8,250 bases of DNA from an uncultured Marinicella sp. (GCA_938008005.1 CALLLZ010000456.1:1-8250); one strand, 5' to 3'; positions 1-6,539 are shown, numbered from the stretch's first letter. The notes: generated by a model from the sequence alone, not told the origin. Translations and numbers: made by a program.

Positions 1-2
1 TA

Positions 3-68
3 ACGATTAATGATAAATTTAATGCATTCACACATCGAATGAAACATTTTTTTGATTTTGAAGCCTGA
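3..68 (+). CDS. C-terminal tail of an upstream gene (partial)
   Basis: An open frame enters from the left edge and ends at a TGA only 6 bases before the GTPase start. The visible 21 residues (ending HRMKHFFDFEA) are too few to identify the protein. The tight spacing suggests it is the gene before the GTPase in the same operon, but the frame could be open by chance. No function is proposed. Confidence 0.4.
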   Translation, partial: TINDKFNAFTHRMKHFFDFEA

Positions 69-74
69 AACCCT

Positions 75-605
75 GTGCATAAAAAAATTGCTTTCATTGG
101 TTCATTAGGGTCTGGAAAAACCACTATAATTGAGCACTTAACCCAGATTAACGCATTCAATACTGACATCCAGCTCACGGAAAACATGGATAGAAAAATG
201 ACGACCCTGGGTATCGATTACGGTCAAATCAACATAGATAAAACTACATCTTTTGGGCTGTATGGTGTCCCTGGTCAAAGAAAATTTTCATTCATCTGGG
301 ACTTTGTTAAAGTTGGTTTATGGGCAACAGTTATATTGGTCAAAAACAATGATCAAACTTCCGTCAACGAATTAAATTACTTACTGGACTATTTTGAAAT
401 TTCATCAAACTCGTTATGCCTAATTGGAGTCACTCACGCCGACATCAACCACGACGAAAAAACTTACCATAAGGTCCAAAATATTTTAGATCACAAAAAA
501 TTGATCGTCCCGGTTTATACCATTGATTCCAGGACTTCTAAATGCACTGAATTAATCATAAATACATTGATAGCTATAGAGGAACAATGCTTCCATGAGT
601 TATGA
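75..605 (+). CDS. MglA-like small Ras-family GTPase
   Basis: A 176-residue cytoplasmic GTPase starting at GTG. The P-loop is seen at residues 9-16 (GSLGSGKT), so the start cannot lie much further in. A switch I threonine is likely at 43-44. The G3 box is GVPGQRKF, where the usual aspartate of DxxG is replaced, as in MglA-type proteins (TVPGQ). The G4 box is THAD in place of N/TKxD. The final ATG overlaps the start of the Roadblock gene, so the two are probably translationally coupled. In bacteria, GTPases of this group pair with Roadblock/LC7 proteins, which act as GAPs or partners, to control polarity, motility or signalling. Which of these applies here cannot be read from the sequence. The Shine-Dalgarno sequence is weak. 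Family assignment is fairly sure; the exact role is unknown. Confidence 0.85.
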   Translation: MHKKIAFIGSLGSGKTTIIEHLTQINAFNTDIQLTENMDRKMTTLGIDYGQINIDKTTSFGLYGVPGQRKFSFIWDFVKVGLWATVILVKNNDQTSVNELNYLLDYFEISSNSLCLIGVTHADINHDEKTYHKVQNILDHKKLIVPVYTIDSRTSKCTELIINTLIAIEEQCFHEL

Positions 606-969
606 TTTAGACCAACTCTTTAGTGATTTGAATGACACATTAAAAGGTTTACAACTCATCTGTTTAACCACAGAAGACGGTTTTGCCATCCGAAGTTTAC
701 AAAAAAAAAGAACTTTTGAAGATAACAAAGTGGCAGCCATTACCAGCTCATTATCAGCGTTAAGTAATGCTGCAGCTCAACACCTAACAGGGACCGTATT
801 GAACTCAACCTGTATTGAAACAAACCAAGGCAACTTATATTTATTCAATACCCTTTATCAAAATAAAAAATCTGTTCTTTGTGTAGTCACTGGACAAGAG
901 CAAAACATGGAATATGCGAAATACCACATTTCGAAGCTAGCGGCTCAGATCATGAAACAACCAACTTAA
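595..969 (+). CDS. Roadblock/LC7 domain protein
   Basis: A 124-residue single-domain protein. It has the Roadblock pattern: an amphipathic N-terminal helix (LDQLFSDLNDTLKGL), a beta hairpin (LICLTTEDGFAIRS), a small-residue-rich long helix (AAITSSLSALSNAAAQHL) and C-terminal strands with a final helix. The start overlaps the GTPase gene by 11 bases, which argues for stoichiometric expression. The family is known for binding small GTPases (MglB with MglA in Myxococcus; CvnB in Streptomyces conservons). This is probably the regulator or scaffold of the upstream GTPase. It lacks membrane segments and any catalytic motif. The operon seems to end here, but I see no clear intrinsic terminator after it. 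Confidence 0.88.
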   Translation: MSYDLDQLFSDLNDTLKGLQLICLTTEDGFAIRSLQKKRTFEDNKVAAITSSLSALSNAAAQHLTGTVLNSTCIETNQGNLYLFNTLYQNKKSVLCVVTGQEQNMEYAKYHISKLAAQIMKQPT

Positions 970-1058
970 GCACTTATATCTCATAATCAACCATTGTTTC
1001 ACTGGCCATAAACCTGAGTAAATTCGTCCAACCAAACGCTCTTTATCATCTGAATATA

Positions 1059-1095
1059 TGTTTTTTGCGCACATTCCCTCGAAAAATTTTACTTG
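1059..1095 (+). repeat. Left terminal inverted repeat, Tn3-family-like
   Basis: This 37-base stretch matches the reverse complement of 6540-6576 at 27 of 37 positions by hand alignment. The core (1063-1088) matches at 23 of 26, with the consensus TTTTGCGCRCATTCC then MTCGAAAARTT. The outer four bases are TGTT here against GGGG at the other end, so this end is probably decayed. It lies 89 bases before a Tn3 transposase fragment, which supports its reading as a transposon end. Confidence 0.7.
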
Positions 1096-1183
1096 TTGGC
1101 TTAACTAACTGATTATTATTGTTTTTCTATGATCGGAAAACACTAATTTGCAGTCCTCGAACTGTATAAATAGTAACTTCTGA

Positions 1184-1498
1184 ATGAGTAATGACCCAAG
1201 ACGTCTGAAAGTATTGAGCAATGCAGAAATTGATGACCTATATTCCCTACCTGTATTTGACCATTCTGACAGACAATACTGTTTCTCTATGGAAGATAAT
1301 GTAAAGAAGTTTGTTTTTAGTTTAAGAAAATTTGAGTCAAGGGTCTACTTTATATTGTTGTTAGGTTATTTTCGAGCAAAACCACTAATTCATAATTTCA
1401 AAGCCTCAGATGTGCCCGAGGATATTAACTATGTTTTGAATGCGTGCAAGTTAAATTGTTTTGAAGCAAAAAAATTCTTGATTTACATTCAAAATTAA
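1184..1498 (+). pseudogene. tnpA: Tn3-family transposase, N-terminal DUF4158 remnant
   Basis: The 104 codons resemble the start of Tn3-family transposases with a DUF4158 N-terminus: LSNAEIDDLYSLPVF at residues 11-25, SRVYFILLLGYFRAK at 52-66 and EDINYVL at 79-85. Complete TnpA proteins are close to 1000 residues and carry a DDE catalytic domain. Here two TAA stops follow residue 104 and nothing recognisable continues. An in-frame TGA lies directly before the ATG and there is no good ribosome site. It lies just inside the left inverted repeat, the position expected for tnpA reading inward from that end. It is almost surely non-functional as a transposase. A retained short DNA-binding protein is possible but unsupported. 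Confidence 0.75.
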
Positions 1499-1553
1499 TA
1501 AATAATCCGCGCACTTTTTCTGTGTATCATCGATATGCAGTTTTTTTTGCAAG

Positions 1554-1567
1554 GCACAGCAGTGCCG
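1554..1567 (+). promoter_or_regulatory. Short hairpin in the speD leader
   Basis: GGCAC, a 4-base loop (AGCA) and GTGCC form a perfect 5-bp stem. A GCCTTTT sequence follows, so a weak terminator or attenuator is conceivable. It lies immediately before a second, 8-bp inverted repeat in the same leader. Confidence 0.35.
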
Positions 1568-1574
1568 CCTTTTC

Positions 1575-1602
1575 TTGTGAATGCTGAATTCACAATGTTT
1601 TT
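1575..1602 (+). promoter_or_regulatory. Inverted repeat plus T-run before speD
   Basis: TTGTGAAT (1575-1582) and ATTCACAA (1588-1595) form an 8-bp perfect stem with a 5-base loop, followed by a T-run (1598-1602) and then the speD ribosome site. The TGTGA/TCACA half-sites have a 9-base spacer, not the 6 of a CRP site, so CRP is unlikely. A very similar arrangement stands before the zinc-ribbon gene (4221-4240). It could act as an RNA attenuator or a dyad operator; the sequence does not decide. Confidence 0.45.
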
Positions 1603-1616
1603 GTAGTGGAAAAAAG

Positions 1617-2099
1617 ATGTTTAAAAAAACCAATCACCAGTCCCATGAAACTGGTCTCATTAATTCATGCTCACAAGAAAATAACATTGTATGGCCTAAT
1701 TTCGAGCAAGGCAGTCACGATGATCGTTTGGATCATTTCATACACAGTGATGGGGAAGTATTTGCCGGTAATCATTTAATTATAGACCTGTGGGGCGCAT
1801 CCCAACTTGATGATCTGCAACATATGGAAACTGCCATGCGATTAGCAGTTAAAAAGTCAAAAGCCACCTTGTTACACATTCATTTGCATCATTTTTCACC
1901 CAATGGCGGTATTTCTGGAGTCGCAGTTTTGGCTGAGTCTCATATCAGTGTTCACACATGGCCTGAAAATGATTACGCCGCTTTCGATGTTTTTATGTGT
2001 GGCAATGCCAAGCCTGAAGAAGCTTTGCACGTATTCAATGAATTTTTCTCCCCAGATAATCACCAGGTAACAAATCTTAAAAGAGGGAGAGTTAAATGA
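1617..2099 (+). CDS. speD: S-adenosylmethionine decarboxylase proenzyme (pyruvoyl, prokaryotic type)
   Basis: Makes decarboxylated S-adenosylmethionine, the aminopropyl donor for spermidine. With the ATG at 1617 the protein has 160 residues. An upstream in-frame ATG at 1581 would add 12, but it lies inside a hairpin, whereas GGA sits 6 bases before 1617. The self-cleavage site is AESHISVHTWPE: Ser108 would become the pyruvoyl group, and His113 and Cys128 lie at the spacing of the processing and catalytic residues of the Thermotoga enzyme. The conserved N-terminal strand (GNHLIIDLWG) begins only at residue 51, so about 45 residues of unmatched, polar sequence precede the normal domain. The stop overlaps the speE start (ATGA). 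Identity is secure; the role of the N-terminal extension is unknown. Confidence 0.95.
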   Translation: MFKKTNHQSHETGLINSCSQENNIVWPNFEQGSHDDRLDHFIHSDGEVFAGNHLIIDLWGASQLDDLQHMETAMRLAVKKSKATLLHIHLHHFSPNGGISGVAVLAESHISVHTWPENDYAAFDVFMCGNAKPEEALHVFNEFFSPDNHQVTNLKRGRVK

Positions 2100-2953
2100 A
2101 ATACATTACAGAAAGCCTGTATCCGACCTGGGGCCAAACTCTAGAACAAGATGAGGTGTTGTTTGAGCACCATACCAAACACCAACACTTGGTCATATTT
2201 AAAAACCAGCAATGGGGCACAGTTATGATGTTGGACGGTGTGGTCCAAACCACCGAAAAAGATGAATTTATTTACCATGAAATGATGACTCATGTTCCTA
2301 TGTTTGCTCACCCCAATCCAAAGCGTGTGCTGATCATTGGTGGTGGTGATGGTGGCATTCTACGTGAAGCTTTGAAGCACCCAACTGTTGAGCAAGTGGT
2401 GCAAGTTGAAATTGATCAAGCCGTGATTGACATGTGCTGTAAATATTTATCAAATCACTCTGCTGGTGCATTTGATGATCCAAGAGTTCAGGTAGTTATC
2501 GATGATGGTGTGAATTATGTTAATCAGACATCAGAACTGTTCGATGTGATAATTTCCGACTCAACAGATCCAATTGGCCCGGGTGAATCTTTGTTCACTT
2601 CGGTGTTTTACTTAGGGATCAAAAAGTGTTTGGGTGATGGTGGTGTTTTCGTGGCTCAAAACGGAGTTTGCTTTATGCAAATGGATGAGGTTGTTACAAC
2701 CCATCAAAGGTTACAACCATTGTTTGAGGACGTTGCTTTCTTTTCTGCTGCAGTACCCACATATGTTGGCGGCATCATGACACTTGCTTGGGCAAGCCAA
2801 TCCACTGATCTTAGTCATGTGGAATTGGAGGCCTTAAACAAACGGTACGAGCAATCAAAAATATCGACCCGTTATTACCATCCTAAAATTCATTCAGCGA
2901 GTTTCACCCTTCCTAAGTATGTAAGCGATGCATTGGAGCAAAGCCATGCTTAA
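2096..2953 (+). CDS. speE: Spermidine synthase (polyamine aminopropyltransferase)
   Basis: Transfers the aminopropyl group of decarboxylated S-adenosylmethionine to putrescine, giving spermidine and methylthioadenosine. The 285-residue length is typical. The N-terminal beta domain ends in LDGVVQTTEKDEFIYHEM (residues 47-63), the substrate-binding segment. The Rossmann methyltransferase-like domain shows GGGDGG (82-87), VEID (104-107), DDG (136-138) and the SDSTDPIGP loop (154-162), whose aspartates include the catalytic Asp155 and the putrescine-contacting Asp158. It is coupled to speD by an ATGA overlap, with AGAGGGAGA upstream as a strong ribosome site, and to the decarboxylase gene by an 8-base overlap. 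The preference between putrescine and other diamines cannot be told from sequence alone. The upstream SpeD and downstream ornithine decarboxylase make putrescine the likely substrate. Confidence 0.96.
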   Translation: MKYITESLYPTWGQTLEQDEVLFEHHTKHQHLVIFKNQQWGTVMMLDGVVQTTEKDEFIYHEMMTHVPMFAHPNPKRVLIIGGGDGGILREALKHPTVEQVVQVEIDQAVIDMCCKYLSNHSAGAFDDPRVQVVIDDGVNYVNQTSELFDVIISDSTDPIGPGESLFTSVFYLGIKKCLGDGGVFVAQNGVCFMQMDEVVTTHQRLQPLFEDVAFFSAAVPTYVGGIMTLAWASQSTDLSHVELEALNKRYEQSKISTRYYHPKIHSASFTLPKYVSDALEQSHA

Positions 2954-4145
2954 CCCAATGCGTGACCTAAAGACCTGTTTCGCAGAACAGGTGTATCCAA
3001 ATTCATTGGCCGGTTACTCTCGCCAGCAATTGATTGAGTTAGCAAAAGATCATGGAACACCTACCATGATCATTAATCAAGAACGAATCACACAACAATA
3101 CCAATCATTGGTAAAAGCCTTACCAGGCGTAAAAATGCAATATGCCATCAAAGCCTTACCACATGGAGAGGTAATTAAGCATTTGCATAACTTAGGTTGT
3201 GGATTTGATGTCGCAACGCGAGGTGAAATTGACCTGCTTACATCCGTACAAGTTCCAGCCGATCGAACCATACACACTCATCCTATTAAAAAAGATGAAG
3301 AAATAAAGCAAGCAATTGCATATGGTTGTCGGTATTTTGTGGTCGATAATAGCCACGAAATTGATAAATTTCTGGCCTATAAGACTCAAGTTGACCTCCT
3401 GATTCGGATTAACTTCCGGAACCAAGATGCGGTGGTTGATTTGTCACGTAAATTTGGTTGTGAAATAGCGCATTTACCGGTACTTGTTGAGCAAGCACAA
3501 TCCAAAGGCATTTCAATTGCTGGGTTGTCATTCCATGTGGGTTCGCAAGTGCCATCACCCTGTGCGCATGTTAATGCCATTGAACAATGCATCAAAGTCT
3601 TCAACAGTATGACATCAGTAGATTGGAATATTCTAGATATCGGTGGTGGATTTCCTATTGAATACAGTGCTCCAAGTCCTGAAATTGAAGACTTTTGTAG
3701 ACCAATCAATGTTGCCCTTAGATCACTGAATGATCGCATCAGTGTGTTGGCCGAGCCTGGTAGGTACATTGCTGGACCAGCAGCCATTCAATTGTTGTCA
3801 ATCGTTGGGATCGCTCAGCGCGGAGGCAGGACGTGGTATTACCTAGATGATGGTGTGTATGGAGTATTGAGCGGACAAATTTATGATCATGCGAAATACC
3901 CAATCACACCGTTAGTTAACAATGGCTTTACACAAGGACTTAAACCGAGTGTATTGGCAGGCCCAACCTGTGACAGCATTGATGTGATTGATGAAGACAT
4001 TGTCTTACCTGAATTAAAAATTGGAGATATTTTGGTGGCAACACAGGTGGGAGCTTATACAGTGGCATCAGCAACAGAATTCAATCTTTATCCGAAGGCA
4101 AAAATTTTATTCTTAAGTGATAAAAAACTGTTGCCGACCATTTAA
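2946..4145 (+). CDS. Ornithine decarboxylase, PLP alanine-racemase-fold type
   Basis: Probably decarboxylates ornithine to putrescine, feeding SpeE. With the ATG at 2946, which has GGAG 7-8 bases upstream (an in-frame ATG at 2928 lacks this), the protein has 399 residues, near the usual length for eukaryotic-like, fold-III decarboxylases. Seen in order: the PLP lysine Lys69 in MQYAIKA, SFHVGSQ with His197, the phosphate loop GGGFP (233-237), EPGRY (270-274), DDGVYGVLSGQIYDHA (301-316), catalytic GPTCDSID with Cys342-Asp343, and GAYT (369-372). Lys69 and His197 fall at the same numbers as in mammalian enzyme. This is unrelated to the E. coli SpeC fold. Substrate preference for ornithine rather than lysine is inferred from the GPTCD motif and operon partners. 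An 8-base overlap with speE suggests coupling. Confidence 0.93.
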   Translation: MLNPMRDLKTCFAEQVYPNSLAGYSRQQLIELAKDHGTPTMIINQERITQQYQSLVKALPGVKMQYAIKALPHGEVIKHLHNLGCGFDVATRGEIDLLTSVQVPADRTIHTHPIKKDEEIKQAIAYGCRYFVVDNSHEIDKFLAYKTQVDLLIRINFRNQDAVVDLSRKFGCEIAHLPVLVEQAQSKGISIAGLSFHVGSQVPSPCAHVNAIEQCIKVFNSMTSVDWNILDIGGGFPIEYSAPSPEIEDFCRPINVALRSLNDRISVLAEPGRYIAGPAAIQLLSIVGIAQRGGRTWYYLDDGVYGVLSGQIYDHAKYPITPLVNNGFTQGLKPSVLAGPTCDSIDVIDEDIVLPELKIGDILVATQVGAYTVASATEFNLYPKAKILFLSDKKLLPTI

Positions 4146-4165
4146 ATTGAGAAGTAAAATAATGT

Positions 4166-4190
4166 AGGGTATGACCAGGTGGCATACCCT
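4166..4190 (+). terminator. Strong hairpin after the decarboxylase gene
   Basis: AGGGTATG (4166-4173) pairs perfectly with CATACCCT (4183-4190) around a 9-base loop. No T-run follows (GGGGC instead), so it is not a classical intrinsic terminator. It may protect the 3' end of the spe mRNA or form part of a structured leader with the two hairpins that follow. Confidence 0.5.
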
Positions 4191-4193
4191 GGG

Positions 4194-4219
4194 GCTGCAG
4201 GCTTTAAACAGTATGCAGC
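4194..4219 (+). promoter_or_regulatory. Second hairpin of the 4166-4240 cluster
   Basis: GCTGCA (4194-4199) and TGCAGC (4214-4219) form a perfect 6-bp stem with a 14-base loop. It starts three bases after the previous hairpin and ends one base before the next, which suggests a folded RNA rather than unrelated repeats. Confidence 0.4.
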
Positions 4220-4220
4220 A

Positions 4221-4240
4221 ATGTGATGATTCACATTTTT
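4221..4240 (+). terminator. Hairpin plus T-run before the zinc-ribbon gene
   Basis: ATGTGA (4221-4226) and TCACAT (4231-4236) form a 6-bp stem with a 4-base loop, running into TTTTT (4236-4240). The ribosome site of the next gene begins at once. It could be a weak intrinsic terminator for the spe operon or an attenuator for the small genes. It parallels the element before speD (1575-1602). Confidence 0.45.
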
Positions 4241-4252
4241 GTGGGGTATACC

Positions 4253-4447
4253 ATGAACAAGCAAGATAAATTCACCTTACAGTGTGCAGACTGTGACTCC
4301 AGGTTTAAAAGAACTTTTAAGTGGCTGGAAAATGCGCACAATTTATATTGTAATAAGTGTCAAGTTGATCTGGATATTGATGAGGTGGTTAACGAAATAA
4401 TGGCATCAGATGATTGGGAAGATGTTTATTTCATTTATCAGAGATAA
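4253..4447 (+). CDS. Small zinc-ribbon protein
   Basis: A 64-residue protein with CADC (Cys11, Cys14) and CNKC (Cys33, Cys36), spaced as in a zinc ribbon that would bind one Zn ion. Basic residues (RFKRTFKW) lie between the knuckles and an acidic tail (DLDIDEVVNEIMASDDWEDV) follows. The ATG at 4253 is chosen because GTGGGG stands 6 bases upstream; the in-frame GTG at 4223 falls inside a hairpin. It is cytoplasmic, with no signal peptide. It lies 107 bases after the decarboxylase gene and is separated from it by three hairpins, so it may be transcribed by read-through. I do not recognise a named family. A nucleic-acid or protein-binding adaptor is plausible but unproven. Confidence 0.75.
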   Translation: MNKQDKFTLQCADCDSRFKRTFKWLENAHNLYCNKCQVDLDIDEVVNEIMASDDWEDVYFIYQR

Positions 4448-4480
4448 CTCTTTTTAACCATAGGGTTTGAGGTAACTAAA

Positions 4481-4693
4481 ATGCCAAATTTCATTGTTAA
4501 CAAAAATGCTCAAGCAACAGGTGAGCATGAAGTACATAACTTAGATAATAACTGTAAATATTTGCCGGATGAGAATAACCAAATAGAGCTTGGTAATCAC
4601 CTGACATGCCAAAGTGCTGTCTATTCAGCCAGAGCTTACTTCATCCATGTGGATGGTTGTTTTTATTGCGCTTCAGATTGTCACACTAAATAG
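4481..4693 (+). CDS. Conserved small Cys-containing protein of unknown function
   Basis: A 70-residue protein starting MPNFIVNKNAQATGEHEVHN, with a good ribosome site (GAGGTAA) upstream of the ATG. It has cysteines at 25, 43, 60, 63 and 67; the C-terminal GCFYCASDCH cluster looks metal-binding or disulphide-forming. From memory, similar short proteins (xIVNKNAQxNGDHEVHN...NGCYYC...CHT) occur as hypothetical proteins in many bacteria, so this is a real gene of a widespread family with no known job. It lies 33 bases after the zinc-ribbon gene and is likely co-transcribed. It has no signal peptide or membrane segment. No function is proposed. Confidence 0.75.
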   Translation: MPNFIVNKNAQATGEHEVHNLDNNCKYLPDENNQIELGNHLTCQSAVYSARAYFIHVDGCFYCASDCHTK

Positions 4694-4710
4694 CTTGCAT
4701 TAAAGTGATG

Positions 4711-4750
4711 TTGATCATGAGCATAACCATTCATATGGTTAGTTGATCAA
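4711..4750. repeat. Large two-part inverted repeat between convergent genes
   Basis: An inner stem TAACCAT (4724-4730) / ATGGTTA (4735-4741) has a 4-base loop and lies inside an outer stem TTGATCA (4711-4717) / TGATCAA (4744-4750), with unequal internal bulges. It stands where the plus-strand small genes meet minus-strand rimK, the position of a bidirectional terminator. Neither strand shows a T-run after it, so an mRNA-end structure or protein-binding dyad is equally possible. Confidence 0.5.
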
Positions 4751-4815
4751 TTGTGCCTTTGGTTTGTATTGCAAATGATTAACAACGCTCAAGTTTTGTT
4801 GAGGAGCAATTACTG

Positions 4816-5721
4816 TTAGCCTTTACCTTTTGTACGGGTTTTATGCGGCTTTGCATTTTTTTGTATTTCATCAATAATCATGCCAGCTACATCTTTCCCT
4901 GTTGCTTCTTCGATCCCCCTGAGGCCAGGAGAGGAGTTCACTTCCATAACCAAGGGACCATTTTCAGATCGAAGGATATCAACCCCTGCTACATTTAACC
5001 CCATAATACTGGCTGCTCTTACAGCAGTTTTTCGCTCTTCAGGTGTGATTTTTACCAAGCTGGCACTTCCACCTCTGTGCAGGTTCGACCTAAACTCACC
5101 TTCTTGAGCTTGTCTTTTCATTGCAGCAACCACTTTTTTACCGATCACTAAACAACGGATGTCTGCACCACCTGCTTCTTTGATGTATTCTTGAACCATA
5201 ATATTGGCATTCAATCCCATGAAAGCTTCAATTACACTTTCAGCCGCTTTTTTGGTTTCAGCCAGAACAACACCAATACCTTGTGTTCCCTCAAGTAGTT
5301 TTATCACCAATGGGGCTCCACCGACCATTTTGATTAAGTCGGGTATGTCATCTGGGGAGTTTGCAAACCCTGTAATTGGAAGGCCAATCCCTTTTCTAGC
5401 CAGCAATTGCAATGATCTCAGCTTGTCTCTTGAACGCGTGATTGCTACGCTTTCATTGATTGGGTAAACACCCATCATTTCAAACTGTCGTAACACCGCT
5501 GTTCCATAAAAAGTTACTGATGCACCAATTCTGGGAATCACAGCATCAAAACCGGTTAAGTTATCACCATCATAATGTAAACCAGGCTTATTTGATGTGA
5601 TATTCATGTAACATTTTAAAATATCAATTACTTGAATTTCATGTCCCTTTTCAATGGCAGCTTCGACCAATCTGCTTGTTGAATATAGTTTGGGGTTTCT
5701 AGACAGTAGGGCTATTTTCAC
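4816..5721 (-). CDS. rimK: RimK, ribosomal protein S6 glutamate ligase (ATP-grasp)
   Basis: An ATP-grasp ligase of 301 residues, almost the E. coli RimK length. In E. coli this enzyme adds glutamates to the C-terminus of ribosomal protein S6 and can make poly-alpha-glutamate. Visible motifs: the N-terminal domain MKIALLSRNP, TRSRDK (95-100), nucleotide-binding VIKLLEGTQGIGVV (139-152) with Lys141, QEYI (177-180), and the metal ligands Asp248, Glu260 and Asn262 in VDIL and MEVNSSPGLRGIE. These lie at the numbers I recall for the E. coli enzyme. The basic C-terminal tail (KPHKTRTKGKG) is typical of the family. The start is GTG, overlapping the TGA of the upstream rimB-like gene (GTGA), so the pair is coupled. 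It converges with the plus-strand small genes. Confidence 0.95.
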   Translation of the reverse strand: MKIALLSRNPKLYSTSRLVEAAIEKGHEIQVIDILKCYMNITSNKPGLHYDGDNLTGFDAVIPRIGASVTFYGTAVLRQFEMMGVYPINESVAITRSRDKLRSLQLLARKGIGLPITGFANSPDDIPDLIKMVGGAPLVIKLLEGTQGIGVVLAETKKAAESVIEAFMGLNANIMVQEYIKEAGGADIRCLVIGKKVVAAMKRQAQEGEFRSNLHRGGSASLVKITPEERKTAVRAASIMGLNVAGVDILRSENGPLVMEVNSSPGLRGIEEATGKDVAGMIIDEIQKNAKPHKTRTKGKG

Positions 5722-6185
5722 TTTGAGTTTTCCTCGTTTACCTTGTTTTGCAAATATTTCTTACGCGGTTTTACCGTGATTTTTTTCATTGCTTCTCTAC
5801 CAAGCAACATTTTAAACTTCATTTTCTTTCTATTCGTTAATGTGACTTGGATTGGCCATCTTTTTTTACCGATCACGATATCGGTTTCAATAACATATCT
5901 GAGTTGAGAGGTTCCTGAACTGCTTTTTACCTGTCTTTGATCTATTATTTTAGATTCAAAAACTATAGGCCTGGGCGGCAAGCTATCAGATTCACAATGA
6001 AACTTTATGAATTCTTCACCACCCTTGATTAAAACTTCACTGCTGTTAATATGCAATGATGATGTTTTTGCACCCGTGTCTATTTTCACCTTGATTTGGT
6101 CAATGCCAAGTTCTGGTAAACTGGCCAATTCACACCATCCTACTTTCATCGATTTTAATTGGTAAAAAAAGCGATTATAGTCCAC
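5718..6185 (-). CDS. rimB: RimB-like retropepsin-fold protein (Zn_protease family, COG4067)
   Basis: A 155-residue protein of the family annotated 'ATP-dependent zinc protease' (PF05618). The motif DTGAKTSSLH (Asp36-Thr37-Gly38) is the aspartic protease signature of retropepsins, and LLGREAM (127-133) is the family's conserved partner segment. No zinc-protease HExxH or ATP-binding motif is present, so the traditional name misleads. Homologues beside rimK in Pseudomonas are called RimB and are linked to S6 modification, possibly removing or tuning the glutamate tail; that role here is inferred from the overlapping rimK. The start is GTG at 6185 with AAGGA 8 bases upstream; the internal ATG (Met13, at 6149) has no such site. 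The tail is strongly basic. There is no signal peptide. Confidence 0.85.
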   Translation of the reverse strand: MDYNRFFYQLKSMKVGWCELASLPELGIDQIKVKIDTGAKTSSLHINSSEVLIKGGEEFIKFHCESDSLPPRPIVFESKIIDQRQVKSSSGTSQLRYVIETDIVIGKKRWPIQVTLTNRKKMKFKMLLGREAMKKITVKPRKKYLQNKVNEENSK

Positions 6186-6539
6186 TTTTTCGATCCTTAG
6201 ATATGAAAAAACAGCATATAAAAAAAACTAAAGAGTTTTATATTATCAATCAAGTATCACTAAATACCAGTTAAAGTACCAGACGATCTGTAAAACACCT
6301 TTGGGATGTGGACGAAGCCCTTAATAATTAAACATATGAAATATATGCTTTATATTCAATAATTTAAATTAACAAGTATAACTTATCGAGGGATAGAGCC
6401 AAATTTATGATTTAAATAGAAAAAATTGTCTAATAATTCTAAATAAATTATCCATTTAAAAGCATAATATTAAGTTACACATCGTTTCCAAGCACCTTTA
6501 TTGCAACATATCCCCATAAATATCAGTACGTTATGTTGT

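Noticed and set aside
1199..1206. AGACGTCT, identical to the MetJ box, near S-adenosylmethionine-dependent speD
   Set aside because: MetJ needs at least two adjacent boxes and the next eight bases do not match; it also lies inside the transposase remnant, more than 400 bases before speD. A single 8-mer can occur by chance.
1576..1594. TGTGA...TCACA as a CRP binding site before speD
   Set aside because: The half-sites are 9 bases apart rather than 6, and the dyad overlaps the probable leader RNA just before the ribosome site.
3077..3787. Minus-strand open frames opposite the decarboxylase gene
   Set aside because: They are antisense shadows; the plus-strand frame carries every catalytic motif of the decarboxylase family.
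4880..5467. Plus-strand open frames opposite rimK
   Set aside because: They are antisense shadows of a well-conserved coding sequence and have no recognisable protein features or ribosome sites.
6299..6330. GGGATGTGGACGAAGCCC-like stretch as a riboswitch fragment
   Set aside because: It does not form the paired elements of any riboswitch class I know, and the next gene is more than 400 bases away.
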